DNA of 24,197 nucleotides, from positions 1 through 24,197 of the forward strand of contig KZ992645.1 of assembly GCA_003614735.1 (NCBI GenBank), read 5' to 3'. The stretch comes from Thamnocephalis sphaerospora. Its lineage: Eukaryota > Zoopagomycota > Zoopagomycetes > Zoopagales > Sigmoideomycetaceae. Below the pieces are notes generated by a model. The model made no database searches. It had not been told where the DNA came from and saw nothing but the letters and a program-made list of their open reading frames with translations. Shown in pieces: positions 10,048-19,597 of the stretch (position 1 is its first letter; each line of letters starts with the position of its first letter). The translations under genes were made by a program, and so were the position numbers.

Positions 10048-10811
10048 CTATCCACGCTTCTGCCTACTCCACCGCCGTGCCATGCCGTCTCTCTGCGGAC
10101 CATGGCGTTGGTCTGTACGTTTGTTGTCGCCTTCTTTGCTCAGCCTTTGATCCGTTTCCCGCGGCATTCCGCCTAGTTGTCACCATTTGCGCCTGTGATC
10201 CACTCTTTTGTCGCCGTCCCGTGCTTATTTCAGCGCATTCTTTTCCTGCCTTTCTCTCAAACGCACCTCGCATTCCTCTCTGCAGCGTCAGCATGCAGCG
10301 ACGCGTACACGTTGGCCATGCATCGAAGCATCGGTGCCGTGGGCCGGTTCCCAGTCGTATACGCCGTCGCTGTAACCACCTGTGTCGCGCCATCCTGCTG
10401 TGTTTAGCGGCAGTTTATGGCGCAAGACGCACACTTGAGCATAACGGTGCTTTGTGCCATGCCGCACGCTTGTTTGCCTGTTGCGGTGGCCGATCCCTTC
10501 TGTGGTTGGCCTGCCGCCTGCTTTCTGGCCGCCTCGGCCCTCTCCTGCGCACTGCCAGTATCTTTCCGCAAAATAACGGTCCGCCAAGCGCCGCTGTCGT
10601 GTGTGTACAGCGGTGGCTCTACATGGCCAATAATGTATATGTGATCTCAACACAACATAGCTAATAATGCACTGATTTTAGTGGTCAAATCACCAATGTT
10701 GCTGATGACAAAGGTTCATCGAAAGGGATAAGATGTGGCAGAAACAGTCGGCCCCTGTTGTCTTCATAAATGGGATGTGCATGTTTGTGAGGCAAGAGTG
10801 AGGCAGTACGA

Positions 10812-10855
10812 AGACGACGACGACGATGATGATGATGATGATGATGACGATGATG
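10812..10855 (+). repeat. GAC/GAT trinucleotide microsatellite
   Basis: About fourteen tandem GAC then GAT units, downstream of the SKT5 stop on the opposite strand. No gene model reads through it. Confidence 0.9.
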
Positions 10856-11113
10856 GTAAATGGCGTAACAAAGATATGAGATAGTGAGTGATCGGCCGTG
10901 GTTAGCGGCCGCACCAGCCACAGTATGGCAACGACATGCAGATGACGTGAAAGAGAGAGAAAGAAAGAGCAACGTCGGCGCCGACTGCAATGCAGGCTGC
11001 TGACATGCGACATATGCTCCACTTGAGGTTGGTAATTAGGGCACACGAACGCATTAAAAGCGACAGCGAACGCGTGGGTATACGAAGGCACTAGTGTGAG
11101 GCAAGCAAGGTCA

Positions 11114-13303
11114 CTACATGATGCTGCAGTTGTCGTCTTTGGGGCCGCCTTGGCCGCGCGTCGGCTTGGTTGGGCCGCCTGGGCGCCGATGCATGCCGCC
11201 TGCTCCAAGCTTCTTCAGCTCGGTAAGACGCTGCATGGCGCGCTTGTTGCCCTGGGCCGCTGCACGCAGATACCACCGACGAGCTTCTTCCAGATCCTGC
11301 TTCACGCCAATGCCCACCTCCGAGTAGTAGCCGACGGCATACTCGGCCTTTGCCAGACCCTTGTCGGCAGCCTTGCGCGCCCACAGGTACGCTTCGGTGT
11401 CGCTCTGCTTGAGCACATTGTCGCTGCCCGTCAGGTACCAGCCGCTCAACGCCAGCTCTGCCTCCGAGTCTCCCTGCTCCGCGGCGCGTGTGTACCACGC
11501 AATCGAGCGGCGCGGATCCACCGGGCATGTTAGCGTGCCGTACTCGTAGCAGCAGCCGAGCTTGAACTGTGACGGGGCATAGCCCAGCTGTGCTGCCTTG
11601 GTGAAGAGCTCGCGCGAATACGACTCATCCGGAATAATGGCGGGAATCGTGCTCTTTTCATAGCAAAGACCGAGCTCGTGCAGCGCGTGCGGGTTCTCCT
11701 CGTCGGCTACTGCCGCCGCGCGCTTCAGCCAGGTAATCGCCTCGCGCGGGTTGCGCTGCTGGTTGAGCGTGCCGTTCAGCTGAATTACACCCAGTTTGTA
11801 CATGGCCGCCTTTTCGCCTAGTGCCGCAGCCTTACGGAAGAACTGCACCGAGCGTCCAGGATCACGTTTCGTGCCGGCGCCAAGCTCGTAACAGACCGCT
11901 GTGCGATAGGTCGCGGCAGCATGGTTCTGCTTGCTTGCCTGCACGTACAGACCAAACGCCTTTTCGGCATCGATGGAGAGACCGAGACTGCCGTTGCCGT
12001 AGCAGTTGGCCAGGAAGAACTGCGCCTCGGGATAGGCTGAGCGACCCAGACCCATGCCCTGCGACGACAGCCGCTTGATCCACTTGAGCGCCTCGGCAAA
12101 CAGGCCATCCTTGGCACGCTGCGCAGCCTTGGGCTCCGGATACCGCTCCAGCACCTGCGGGATAATCTCAATCAGGTACTTTGCAAAGTCCAGCTGCACC
12201 TTTGGATCGTTGCTGCGCTTCGCATTCTGGCGGTACAGGTCGATCCGCTGCTCGAGGGGCATGCTCTCTGTGCCCGGAAGCACCGCGCTGTTGACTTCGG
12301 CCGGCTTTTGCGGTGGCTGAGGCGGGTGCATTTGCTCATGCGGGTAGTCACGTGGACCGCCCTCGCCGGCTGGACCGTAACCATAGTCTTGACCGTACTG
12401 GCCGCCCTCTGGGCCGTAGCCTTGGTGCGGCGGTCCGTACGACTGATCGTTGGGATATCCGCCATAGCCGGGACCGCCGTTGTAGTTGCCTGGACCGCCC
12501 TCGTAGTGCGGATCGTTTCCGTATGACATGTTTGGATCGCCGCCGCGCGGATCCTGGTAGCGCGGATCGTAGCCGCCCTGGTCAGGATAGCCTTGTGGCC
12601 CATAGTCCTGCTGTTGCTGCTGGCCATAGCCGTGCTGGTCGTAGCCATGTGGCGGGCCGTATTCTTGCTGATCATAGCCGTGGGGTGGCGGCGGACCACG
12701 CGCGTCGCCGTAGCCTTGATGCGGTGGCGGACCACTTTCCTCACCATAACCCTGATGAGGCGGCGGGCCATATTCGTCACCGTAGCCCTGGCGCGGTGGC
12801 GGTGGCGGGCCACGTTCGTCGCCATAGCCCTGGTGCGGCGGCGCCTGCATACCACGCTCATCGCCGTAGCCTTGATGGTAGCCCTGAGGTCCGCGACCAT
12901 CCTGCGGCGGGTACGCATTATGACCATGGTACGCACCCTGCTGCGGCGGATAGTCGGGACCGCCATTGTAGGGACCACGCTGCTGCTGCTGCGGTGCGTA
13001 GCCTTGATCGTACTCGCGCCGATCATGCTCATAGCCGTAACCCTGGCGTGGCGCCGGACCACCTTCAGGCGGCGGCGGCGCCTGCGGATAGCGCTCATAG
13101 TGGCTCTGACCGGGTCCGTAGCTGTCGAAGCCATCGTCGGTACGCCGTGGCGACGTCGGCCCAGAACTCGGGCGCCTTATGCTCTCCTCATCCTCGTAAA
13201 AGAGATCGCCCGGCTTTCGGCCATTCTGGTCCGTCTTTGCCTTTCCACCCGACACGGGCGGCTGCGGCGGTGCCGGAGACTGAGAAGGAGGCGGAGAGGC
13301 CAT
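11114..13303 (-). CDS. SKT5: Skt5/Chs4-like Sel1-repeat chitin synthase activator with CaaX box
   Basis: In yeast, Skt5/Chs4 activates and anchors chitin synthase III at the plasma membrane. This intronless 729-residue protein has three parts. Residues 1-340 are Pro/Gly/Gln/Tyr-rich and disordered, with tandem QGYGDExGPPP-type repeats at about 144-206. Residues 350-700 hold a helical array of Sel1-like repeats of about 36 residues (for example AQFFLANCYGNG, AAMYKLGVIQLNG, SQFKLGCCYEYG, AEYAVGYYSEVGIGV). The C-terminus is basic and ends in CSIM (C726), a farnesylation-type CaaX box like the CVIM of yeast Chs4. The start is set by the first ATG of the open frame, 1.2 kb upstream of and divergent from HEM1. 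A long antisense open frame over the 5' half is a shadow of the repeat composition. Confidence 0.92.
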   Translation of the reverse strand: MASPPPSQSPAPPQPPVSGGKAKTDQNGRKPGDLFYEDEESIRRPSSGPTSPRRTDDGFDSYGPGQSHYERYPQAPPPPEGGPAPRQGYGYEHDRREYDQGYAPQQQQRGPYNGGPDYPPQQGAYHGHNAYPPQDGRGPQGYHQGYGDERGMQAPPHQGYGDERGPPPPPRQGYGDEYGPPPHQGYGEESGPPPHQGYGDARGPPPPHGYDQQEYGPPHGYDQHGYGQQQQQDYGPQGYPDQGGYDPRYQDPRGGDPNMSYGNDPHYEGGPGNYNGGPGYGGYPNDQSYGPPHQGYGPEGGQYGQDYGYGPAGEGGPRDYPHEQMHPPQPPQKPAEVNSAVLPGTESMPLEQRIDLYRQNAKRSNDPKVQLDFAKYLIEIIPQVLERYPEPKAAQRAKDGLFAEALKWIKRLSSQGMGLGRSAYPEAQFFLANCYGNGSLGLSIDAEKAFGLYVQASKQNHAAATYRTAVCYELGAGTKRDPGRSVQFFRKAAALGEKAAMYKLGVIQLNGTLNQQRNPREAITWLKRAAAVADEENPHALHELGLCYEKSTIPAIIPDESYSRELFTKAAQLGYAPSQFKLGCCYEYGTLTCPVDPRRSIAWYTRAAEQGDSEAELALSGWYLTGSDNVLKQSDTEAYLWARKAADKGLAKAEYAVGYYSEVGIGVKQDLEEARRWYLRAAAQGNKRAMQRLTELKKLGAGGMHRRPGGPTKPTRGQGGPKDDNCSIM
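12686..12874 (-). repeat. Coding tandem repeat, QGYG(D/E)E-G-PPP units of SKT5
   Basis: Five adjoining imperfect units of about 11-14 codons, each with QGYGD or QGYGE followed by a Pro run, encode residues 144-206. Related HGYD and QGYG units continue more loosely to about residue 310. The DNA copies differ at synonymous sites, so the array is not very recent. Confidence 0.8.
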
Positions 13304-14490
13304 GCTGGCGGTGAAGATGCTGGCGGCTCGTCAGCGTCGATGGTCTTCAGACGGCAAGCGTCCGAATGTCTAGCTGTAAAAGCGCAAAGACGTTAACAAG
13401 ATGCCGCAGCCAACGCCGCATCCGATGCTGCGCCACGTACAAGTGCCTGAAAACAACCACAAATCGCGGGCGAGTGTGCGCAGTTGAAGCGTGCTGACAA
13501 AGCAGCGGGAAATGTCAATGATGAAAACGTGCAAGGAAAGAGAAGGAGCGCTGATGCGTTGGCGGGGCGGCGGACTCTGTTAACCCACGCTGACCGCATG
13601 CATATGGCCTGGCCGCAGGCGAGACCTGGTAACGTACCAGCGTGCAGTTTCGCGTGCGCGCATGCGTGCGTGCGTGCGGTGCGCATGTCCACTCGGCCGA
13701 CCGAATCGAACATAGCGTCCATCGTGGTCGCGCTGCGTTCCACTTGCATGGAACACTGGGCTTGGCAAGTCTGGCTGGTGTGAGTGACGATCGTCTAGTC
13801 GCGATAAGCGCCGTGATGGCCATTGTAGCGGTCGCCGAGGGGCAGCCGCAGGTGTAGTGCATGGCCGTACAAGGGATGCCTACGGAGCAGGTGCCCAGTG
13901 CACCATCGCAGTGTGCCAGGGAGACATGTGGCTATCGGTGCTCAAGCTTGCGCATATAGACTAGGATGAAACTCAGCGCAGGTTGAGCAAGTAGGCGTGG
14001 GTGGGTGTGGGCGGCCATGCGATTGGCTGCCCGACACATGCTCCGAGCGACACCCTTATGGGCAAGAAACCGGTTTCATCCGAGGCGCACTGGCAAAACT
14101 GCCGCTGGCCATGGGGCAGTGGCCCTCGGCCATTGGACTGAGCGTAGCATGGCCGTAGCACAGCGGCTAGTTTTAGCGCCAGCGTAGGTTCATTAGCTGA
14201 CTAGGTATGGGCGGATGGAGCATGGACTGCGGGAAATATTTGCCGGCACTAGCAAACATCTCCGGATCAGGCCACCTGCCTACCGACCCAGCGCCTCCTT
14301 TCTCTTCCTACACCCGCTCCTGCTTCTCTCGCTCGCCGCCGTCGTCGTTGTCGTGCCACCCTTGACCCACCATTTGTCTGCTTGCTCGCGCTGTGCTCAG
14401 GTGAGAGGCTATATGCGCAACGACGCGTCACGGCTGCCACTCGGTACTCACCTTATCCCGCCACGGTCTACCGCCAGTCTGCCACTCGCC
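13304..14490. promoter_or_regulatory. Divergent promoter between SKT5 and HEM1
   Basis: A 1.19 kb spacer separates two outward-reading genes. The HEM1 side (about 14280-14400) is strongly C/T-rich on + and ends in CTCAG|GTGAGAGG, which could be part of a leader intron. A short GCGT tandem repeat lies at about 13660-13678. The open frame of HEM1 extends in frame up to an ATG at 14215, but the peptide there has no presequence character. No other gene is recognisable. Confidence 0.45.
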
Positions 14491-16380
14491 ATGGATCAGT
14501 CGCTTCTTCGCCACGCCACCCGGCACTGCCCCTTCCTTAAGCGGACGCCTGTGCGCTCGCTTCGACAGCTGTCCACCACCAGTGTCGTTGGCACGGCCCG
14601 CTCTCCGTCCGCCGCCACAGCCACCAGCGGATCTGCGCTGGTCGCCATGGCTCGGCGCTGTCCGATTATGCACGACGCGGTCAACGCGCGTGCTGCGTCG
14701 GCTTCTCAGTGCACACGCATGCACTCGACGCGTTCCGAAGCAGCGCCACAGGCCGAGGCCACGCCCGCAGGTACGCGTAAGCTCGGTGGTTACTCAGGTA
14801 CAAGTGGAGCTGACGCGTCGGTGGTGTTTGCTCCCCCAAAGCGACTGCTCCGGTTACCGCCGACACCCCATCCAGCAACAACACCTTTGACTATGAAGGC
14901 CTCTACGGCGACGAGCTAAACAAGAAGCATCAGGACAAGAGCTACCGCTACTTCAATAATATCAACCGCCTTGCGCAGCAGTTCCCACGCGCTCACACCG
15001 CCAATGTCGAAGACAAGGTGACCGTGTGGTGCAGCAACGATTACCTGGGCATGAGCAAGCATCCGATCGTCGTTGATGCCATGAAGTAAGCACGTGCATG
15101 CTTGGCATGTTACCATGGCCGCATACTGACGCGGGCCAACCGTGCAACGCTTGCGCAGACAAACGCTGGACCGCTATGGCGCTGGTGCCGGCGGTACCCG
15201 CAACATTGCTGGTAACGCTGCGCTGCATCTTGCGCTCGAGCAGGAGCTGGCCAAGCTGCATCGTAAGCCGGCGGCACTGCTGTTCAGCTCGTGTTACGTG
15301 GCCAACGACGCTACGTTGAGCACGCTGGCGTCCAAGCTGCCCGGCTGTATCATCTACTCGGACGCGCTCAACCATGCGTCCATGATCCAGGGTATCCGTC
15401 ACTCGAATGCTCGCAAGCGCATCTTCCGCCACAACGACGTGGCTCATCTGGAGGAAATGCTGGCTCAAGAGCCCAAGAGCACTCCCAAGATTATCGCCTT
15501 TGAAAGTGTTTATTCGATGAGCGGCTCTATTGGCCCCATCCACGAAATCTGCCAGCTGGCTAAAAAGTACGGCGCCATCACCTTCTTGGACGAGGTCCAC
15601 GCGGTGGGCATGTACGGTCCGCGTGGCGCTGGTGTTGCCGAACATCTGGAATTTGACGCCAATGCCGCCACCAGCCGCCCGGTGCTCGGATCGGCCGTTG
15701 ACGAGGTCGACATTGTCACCGGCACGCTGGGCAAAGCGTTTGGCGTGGTGGGTGGCTACGTGGCCGGCTCGGCCGCTCTGGTCGACATGCTGCGCAGCTA
15801 CGCGCCTGGCTTTATCTTCACCACCTCGCTGCCACCGTCGGTGGTGTCGGGCGCGCTGGCCAGCGTGCGTCATGTCAGCACCTCCAACGTGGAGCGTCTG
15901 GGCCAGCAGCGCAACACGCGTACGCTCAAGGCGCGTCTGGCTCAATTGGACATTCCTGTCGTGCCAAATCCGTCGCACATTGTCCCCGTGCTGGTTGGCG
16001 ATGCGGCCCTTTCCAAAGCAGCCAGTGACCTGCTGCTGACGCGCCATGGCATCTACGTACAGAGCATCAACTACCCCACCGTGGCACGCGGCGAAGAGCG
16101 CCTACGCATCACGCCTACCCCTGGTCACACGGACGCCATGACAGACCACCTGGTTGGCGCGCTCGAATCGGTCTGGCGCGACCTAGAGCTGATGCGCGTG
16201 TCCGATTGGGTCCGCGCAGGCGGCCGTGCGGGTGTGGGTGCGCCTGAGAGCGACGGCCAAAAGGTCGTGGCGCCCATCTGGACCGACGCGCAGCTGGACA
16301 CGATTGCAGAGCAGCCGACGGCTCAGTCGGACCTGTCGCGTGCGCCTGAAGCGCGCAATGCTGTTCCGCTCAAGGGCTAG
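14491..16380 (+). CDS. HEM1: 5-aminolevulinate synthase, mitochondrial, 3 exons
   Basis: This PLP enzyme condenses glycine and succinyl-CoA to 5-aminolevulinate, the first step of heme synthesis in the mitochondrial matrix. Exons 14491-14770, 14842-15085 and 15159-16380 give 581 residues. The N-terminus is a basic, Ser/Ala-rich presequence with two Cys-Pro heme-regulatory motifs, HCPFL (C13) and RCPIM (C57), as in other fungal and animal enzymes. The core shows [42 protein letters not shown] and [10 protein letters not shown], with the PLP lysine at K367. The tail [11 protein letters not shown]...PIWTDAQLD is the fungal type. I chose ATG 14491, a good Kozak context directly before the presequence. 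The first donor could be 14777 (GTAAGC) instead of 14771; both keep the frame and differ by two residues. Confidence 0.96.
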
Positions 16381-18004
16381 GTGCACGCCATGTTGTCTGT
16401 GCTCTCTACACGCCGTGTCCTGCGTTCTGTGCCATGCCGATAGTGTTGTAGCTGCGTTTCGTCGAATACAGTCTCGCCATCGTTGTTGGCCTTGTCGCCT
16501 ATCGTAAACGTGCCCGCCACCGTAGGTGACATTCGATTGCCTGCTTGCCTGCCTGCTCGCCGCAGGAATCTTTGCGGCCAATCGCCGCTGTTTCGCACGC
16601 CACCTACTTTGGCAGCAGCGCACCAATCGACGCGCAGTCTGACCGCATTGGTCGACCGTCTACCAACGTTTCCGGGCACCATGACGACGCTTCCAGTGGT
16701 GCGCGCAGATGCGCCTGCGCGTACTGGCGGAGATCTTGCGGCGACGGTGGCGATAGTGTAAGAACGGCGATGGCGACTGCGCGCGTGCTGCAGAGACTGC
16801 CGCCGTGACTGCCGCATCCTACTGTCGTGACCCGTCACGGTGCAGCGGCGCATGGCGTACGTGCGTCGTTGCCATTGCGGCACAATCTAAACTGGCGCCG
16901 CCGCTGGGCCGCGCAACGATGCTCGCTCGCTCGCTACGGCGTCTATGGCTGGTACGACCGCGCCAATAACGGCCGCCGACGACATGACTGCCGGCTGTCG
17001 CGCCCCCTTGGTCCTCTGGCGTGCGCTGTCGCCCATTCCATCTTGGTCTTGTACCACGCGCATCCGTCACGCGCACGCGCACGCAGGTCGTCATAGCCAG
17101 TGGGGCACGCATCGCGATGGCCTTTGGCCCTTTTGTCGCAGCGGCAGCCATAACGGCAGCAGCAGCGGCGGCAACTGTCGCTGCCATGCACGCAATGCTC
17201 TCGCGCCGCCTTGCGTCACCGGCATCGTCACTGGCGCGACCGCAGGTGCGCTTGGTCGCAAACCAGCCGACCGGCATGCACGCACCACTGCCGTTGCACA
17301 CGCTGCCCCCGTGCATCACCGCAACGCTGTCCAAATCACAGCGCACGCCGCCGGCCGTTCCGTGGTTCGCCCATCTCACTCACTCTCTTCTCTCGCTCTC
17401 ACCACTGCCCTTCGTTTTGCGGTAGCGCTACACGCCACGCGTCCCTCCCTTTTCCAACGCGCCCAGTGCTAGCCAGAGCTCCTTTGCCTGTTTCGGACAG
17501 CGCGTGTGTACGCCGCCACCGTCCTACTACCGTTCCTGCCTTACCCCTCACTCGTGCCTGTACCCGCTCCGTTTGCTCTTCTCTCTTCGCTCTCTCTCTC
17601 TCTCCGGTTCGGCCACCATTTTCGCTTTAAAGCGCCGTACTGTCTAGACGCCATCACCGGCGCCCTCCGCATATCCGCCCATCGCGTACGCGCCCCTTCA
17701 GTTTGGCCCGCGTTGTTTCGGCTTTCTCTACTTTTTCTCGCGCAGCTGGTCTACCGCCCACACTTGTGGCGTTACTGTCTGCCCCTTACTTCTTCACATC
17801 GTCTCCGCACCCTGCCGTTGCATCAGTTCTGCCGGCTCTTCGTGCTTTATCTATAGTCTTATCTTCGCAGTGTCAGGCTCCTTTTCGTTGCCTGCATCGT
17901 CATCCGTGCACAGCGTCTTATCCTTGTGCTTACCAACTCGCTTCCAGTCGAGTGTTACCTCCATTTCCCCACACGTCTTAACGAAGCACCTAGACGGCTT
18001 TAAC
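16381..18004 (+). other. Long non-coding spacer with pyrimidine-rich leader
   Basis: This 1.6 kb holds the HEM1 3' end and the upstream region of the next + gene. From about 17360 to 18000 the + strand is strongly C/T-rich, with a (CT)n run at about 17587-17605. A perfect 12-nt palindrome (CGCTTTAAAGCG) lies at 17623-17634. Open frames on both strands give only Arg/Ala/His-rich peptides without motifs. I see no further gene. Confidence 0.5.
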
Positions 18005-19072
18005 ATGGCCAGCCTCCGGACCATGCCCACCGGCAGCAACGCTTTCCTGATGGTCGCAGTCGTACCCCTTCCGGCTAAAATCCACTCGTGGCTCGGCAAG
18101 TCCAACTCCGCCAGCACCAACAACGTCTCCAAAGCGATGCCAGCGCTGCCGCCCAAGAGCGTGCATACTGCCCCTGCGCCTCCGGCGCCGCAGCCGGCCC
18201 CGACGCAGTCTGCGCCCTGTGCCGACATTCCCGCGGACAAGGCCGATGGGCTAAAGTCCGCTCTTCCCCATGTCGGCGGCCTGTATGGCGCGGCGTGGCA
18301 GGTGATCCGCCGCCTGCAAAGCGCCGTCAGCGAAGAAGACTGCCAAGTTGCACGAAATGTCTTTAGCGTCGACGACAACGGCGACATGCACCTTTCGTTG
18401 CCGTTCAACTGGCCAGAGCTTCCGCACTATGCTACACGTGAAGGCATGGCCGAAGCACTTGTCTTTGCACGGAAGCACATGCCTGCGTTTATCGGTACGA
18501 CCGCCTGCGCCGCCGGCATCGCCTATCGCCAGCCAGGCCTTAGCCTGCGCTACGCCGCACACCGGATGCAGACTGGTCTGTACCCATGGCTTGGCTCTGG
18601 TCTGGCGCGCATCGCTGCTCGTCCGGCGGCTCTGATCGCTGCGGCCGGCGGTCTGCCCGTTCTGCTTGCCGCGCTGCCCGCCTACTACCTCTACCTGGTG
18701 CTGGGCGAAGCGGTGCGCGTGGCTAGCGAGCTGGGCACTGACCTTAGCCAGCTGTCCACCGTGGTACAGCTGGTGACGGAGCGCTGCGAACCAGTGTTTC
18801 GCGCCGCTGACGGTCTGCCGGCCGACGTTGCCCTGCGCGTCATTGCGCTTGGTCTGAAGCAGCATCTGCCCAGCCATGTGGCTTCAGTCGTCAAACAGGC
18901 TGTCTATTTCGGTCGCCACACCGGCAGCATGTCGTCACGGCTCATTGAGGTGCTCGAAGCCGCCGCCGAGTGGGCGCACGGCGAACAGGGCCGCAATGCG
19001 CTGGACCAGCTGGTGCGCATGACCGAGCCTAGCGGCCCCGCCTATGGTCAAGATGCTCCGCGCGCAGCCTAA
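18005..19072 (+). CDS. Unrecognised 355-residue protein
   Basis: I do not recognise the family. The intronless frame starts at the first ATG after the pyrimidine-rich leader, in context AACATGG. Residues 1-33 are mixed hydrophobic and basic and could be a targeting peptide. Residues 45-75 are a Pro/Ala linker. From about 83 the sequence becomes a compact, largely helical domain (YGAAWQVIRRLQSAVSEEDC, then FSVDDNGDMHLSLPFNWPEL). One strongly hydrophobic, Ala/Leu-rich segment spans about 208-237 and may cross a membrane. The last 100 residues are helical and rich in Val/Ala. G+C bias at third positions matches HEM1 and SKT5, which supports it being a real gene. It is downstream of HEM1 on the same strand, but with its own long leader. 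Confidence 0.8.
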   Translation: MASLRTMPTGSNAFLMVAVVPLPAKIHSWLGKSNSASTNNVSKAMPALPPKSVHTAPAPPAPQPAPTQSAPCADIPADKADGLKSALPHVGGLYGAAWQVIRRLQSAVSEEDCQVARNVFSVDDNGDMHLSLPFNWPELPHYATREGMAEALVFARKHMPAFIGTTACAAGIAYRQPGLSLRYAAHRMQTGLYPWLGSGLARIAARPAALIAAAGGLPVLLAALPAYYLYLVLGEAVRVASELGTDLSQLSTVVQLVTERCEPVFRAADGLPADVALRVIALGLKQHLPSHVASVVKQAVYFGRHTGSMSSRLIEVLEAAAEWAHGEQGRNALDQLVRMTEPSGPAYGQDAPRAA

Positions 19073-19597
19073 GAGTGTCGTGTGACCGTGTACAGCAAGG
19101 GCCGTGGGTCGCGCCGTTTTGACTTCTTTATTCATCTCTCTCGCCTCTTTATCCGCCTGTCTTTATCGTCTTTATTTCTCAGTGCCACGATACATCCTCT
19201 CGCAGACGCTGCGCTGCAGACGAACTGCCCTAACGAATACCGCCATCGTTCTAGTAAATTTGTTTCCGCGCAAAGCGTTCTTGCGTTCAAACGACGTGTG
19301 CCGATCGAATCCATGGTGGCACAAGTGTCCGCAACAAGATGGTGTGCATGTTCACCTGGTCTGAGCGCTACCAAAACGACGGATACCAGTCTACCAGTAC
19401 TGCTACTGCCGCTGCCGCTACTACGTCATAGGGCTTGGCCAAATGGCCCAACCATAACGCTGTGCTTTATTCGTTGCAGGCCCGTGCCTCGTCTGGGGTG
19501 CAGAAGCAACATCCCAACTTGGATGCCGAGCTAAGCTATCATGTTAGATGGCGTCATGGTGTGACACACTGAGATAGTGGCGATACAGCTGCCATGA
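19073..19597. other. Convergent spacer between the unrecognised gene and the aldo-keto reductase
   Basis: Two convergent genes end here. The part just after 19100 is again C/T-rich with several CTTTAT motifs (about 19125-19180), probably the 3' untranslated region of the + gene. I see no coding sequence. Confidence 0.45.

Larger units (their letters stand above)
9971..11113. other. Convergent spacer between sestrin and SKT5 with simple repeats
   Basis: Both flanking genes end here, so it should hold two 3' untranslated regions. The part next to sestrin (about 9990-10300) is pyrimidine-rich on +. A 223-codon frame opens at 9993, but it is Cys/Arg/Leu-rich without motifs and I take it as chance. 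Two simple repeats are listed separately. I see no RNA gene. Confidence 0.5.

Noticed and set aside
9993-10664. 223-codon open frame after sestrin
   Set aside because: It is Cys/Arg/Leu-rich without motifs, lies in a likely 3' untranslated region, and overlaps open frames in other phases.
12313-13314. 333-codon open frame on + over the SKT5 gene
   Set aside because: It is antisense to the repeat-rich half of SKT5; its His/Arg/Asp/Ser-rich peptide mirrors the repeat composition.
14962-16047. 361-codon open frame on - over HEM1
   Set aside because: It is the antisense shadow of the HEM1 coding exons, caused by GC-rich third positions.
16819-17472. Overlapping open frames on both strands between HEM1 and the 18005 gene
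   Set aside because: All give Arg/Ala/His-rich peptides in a GC-rich non-coding stretch, and none has a motif, a signal or a neighbour that supports it.
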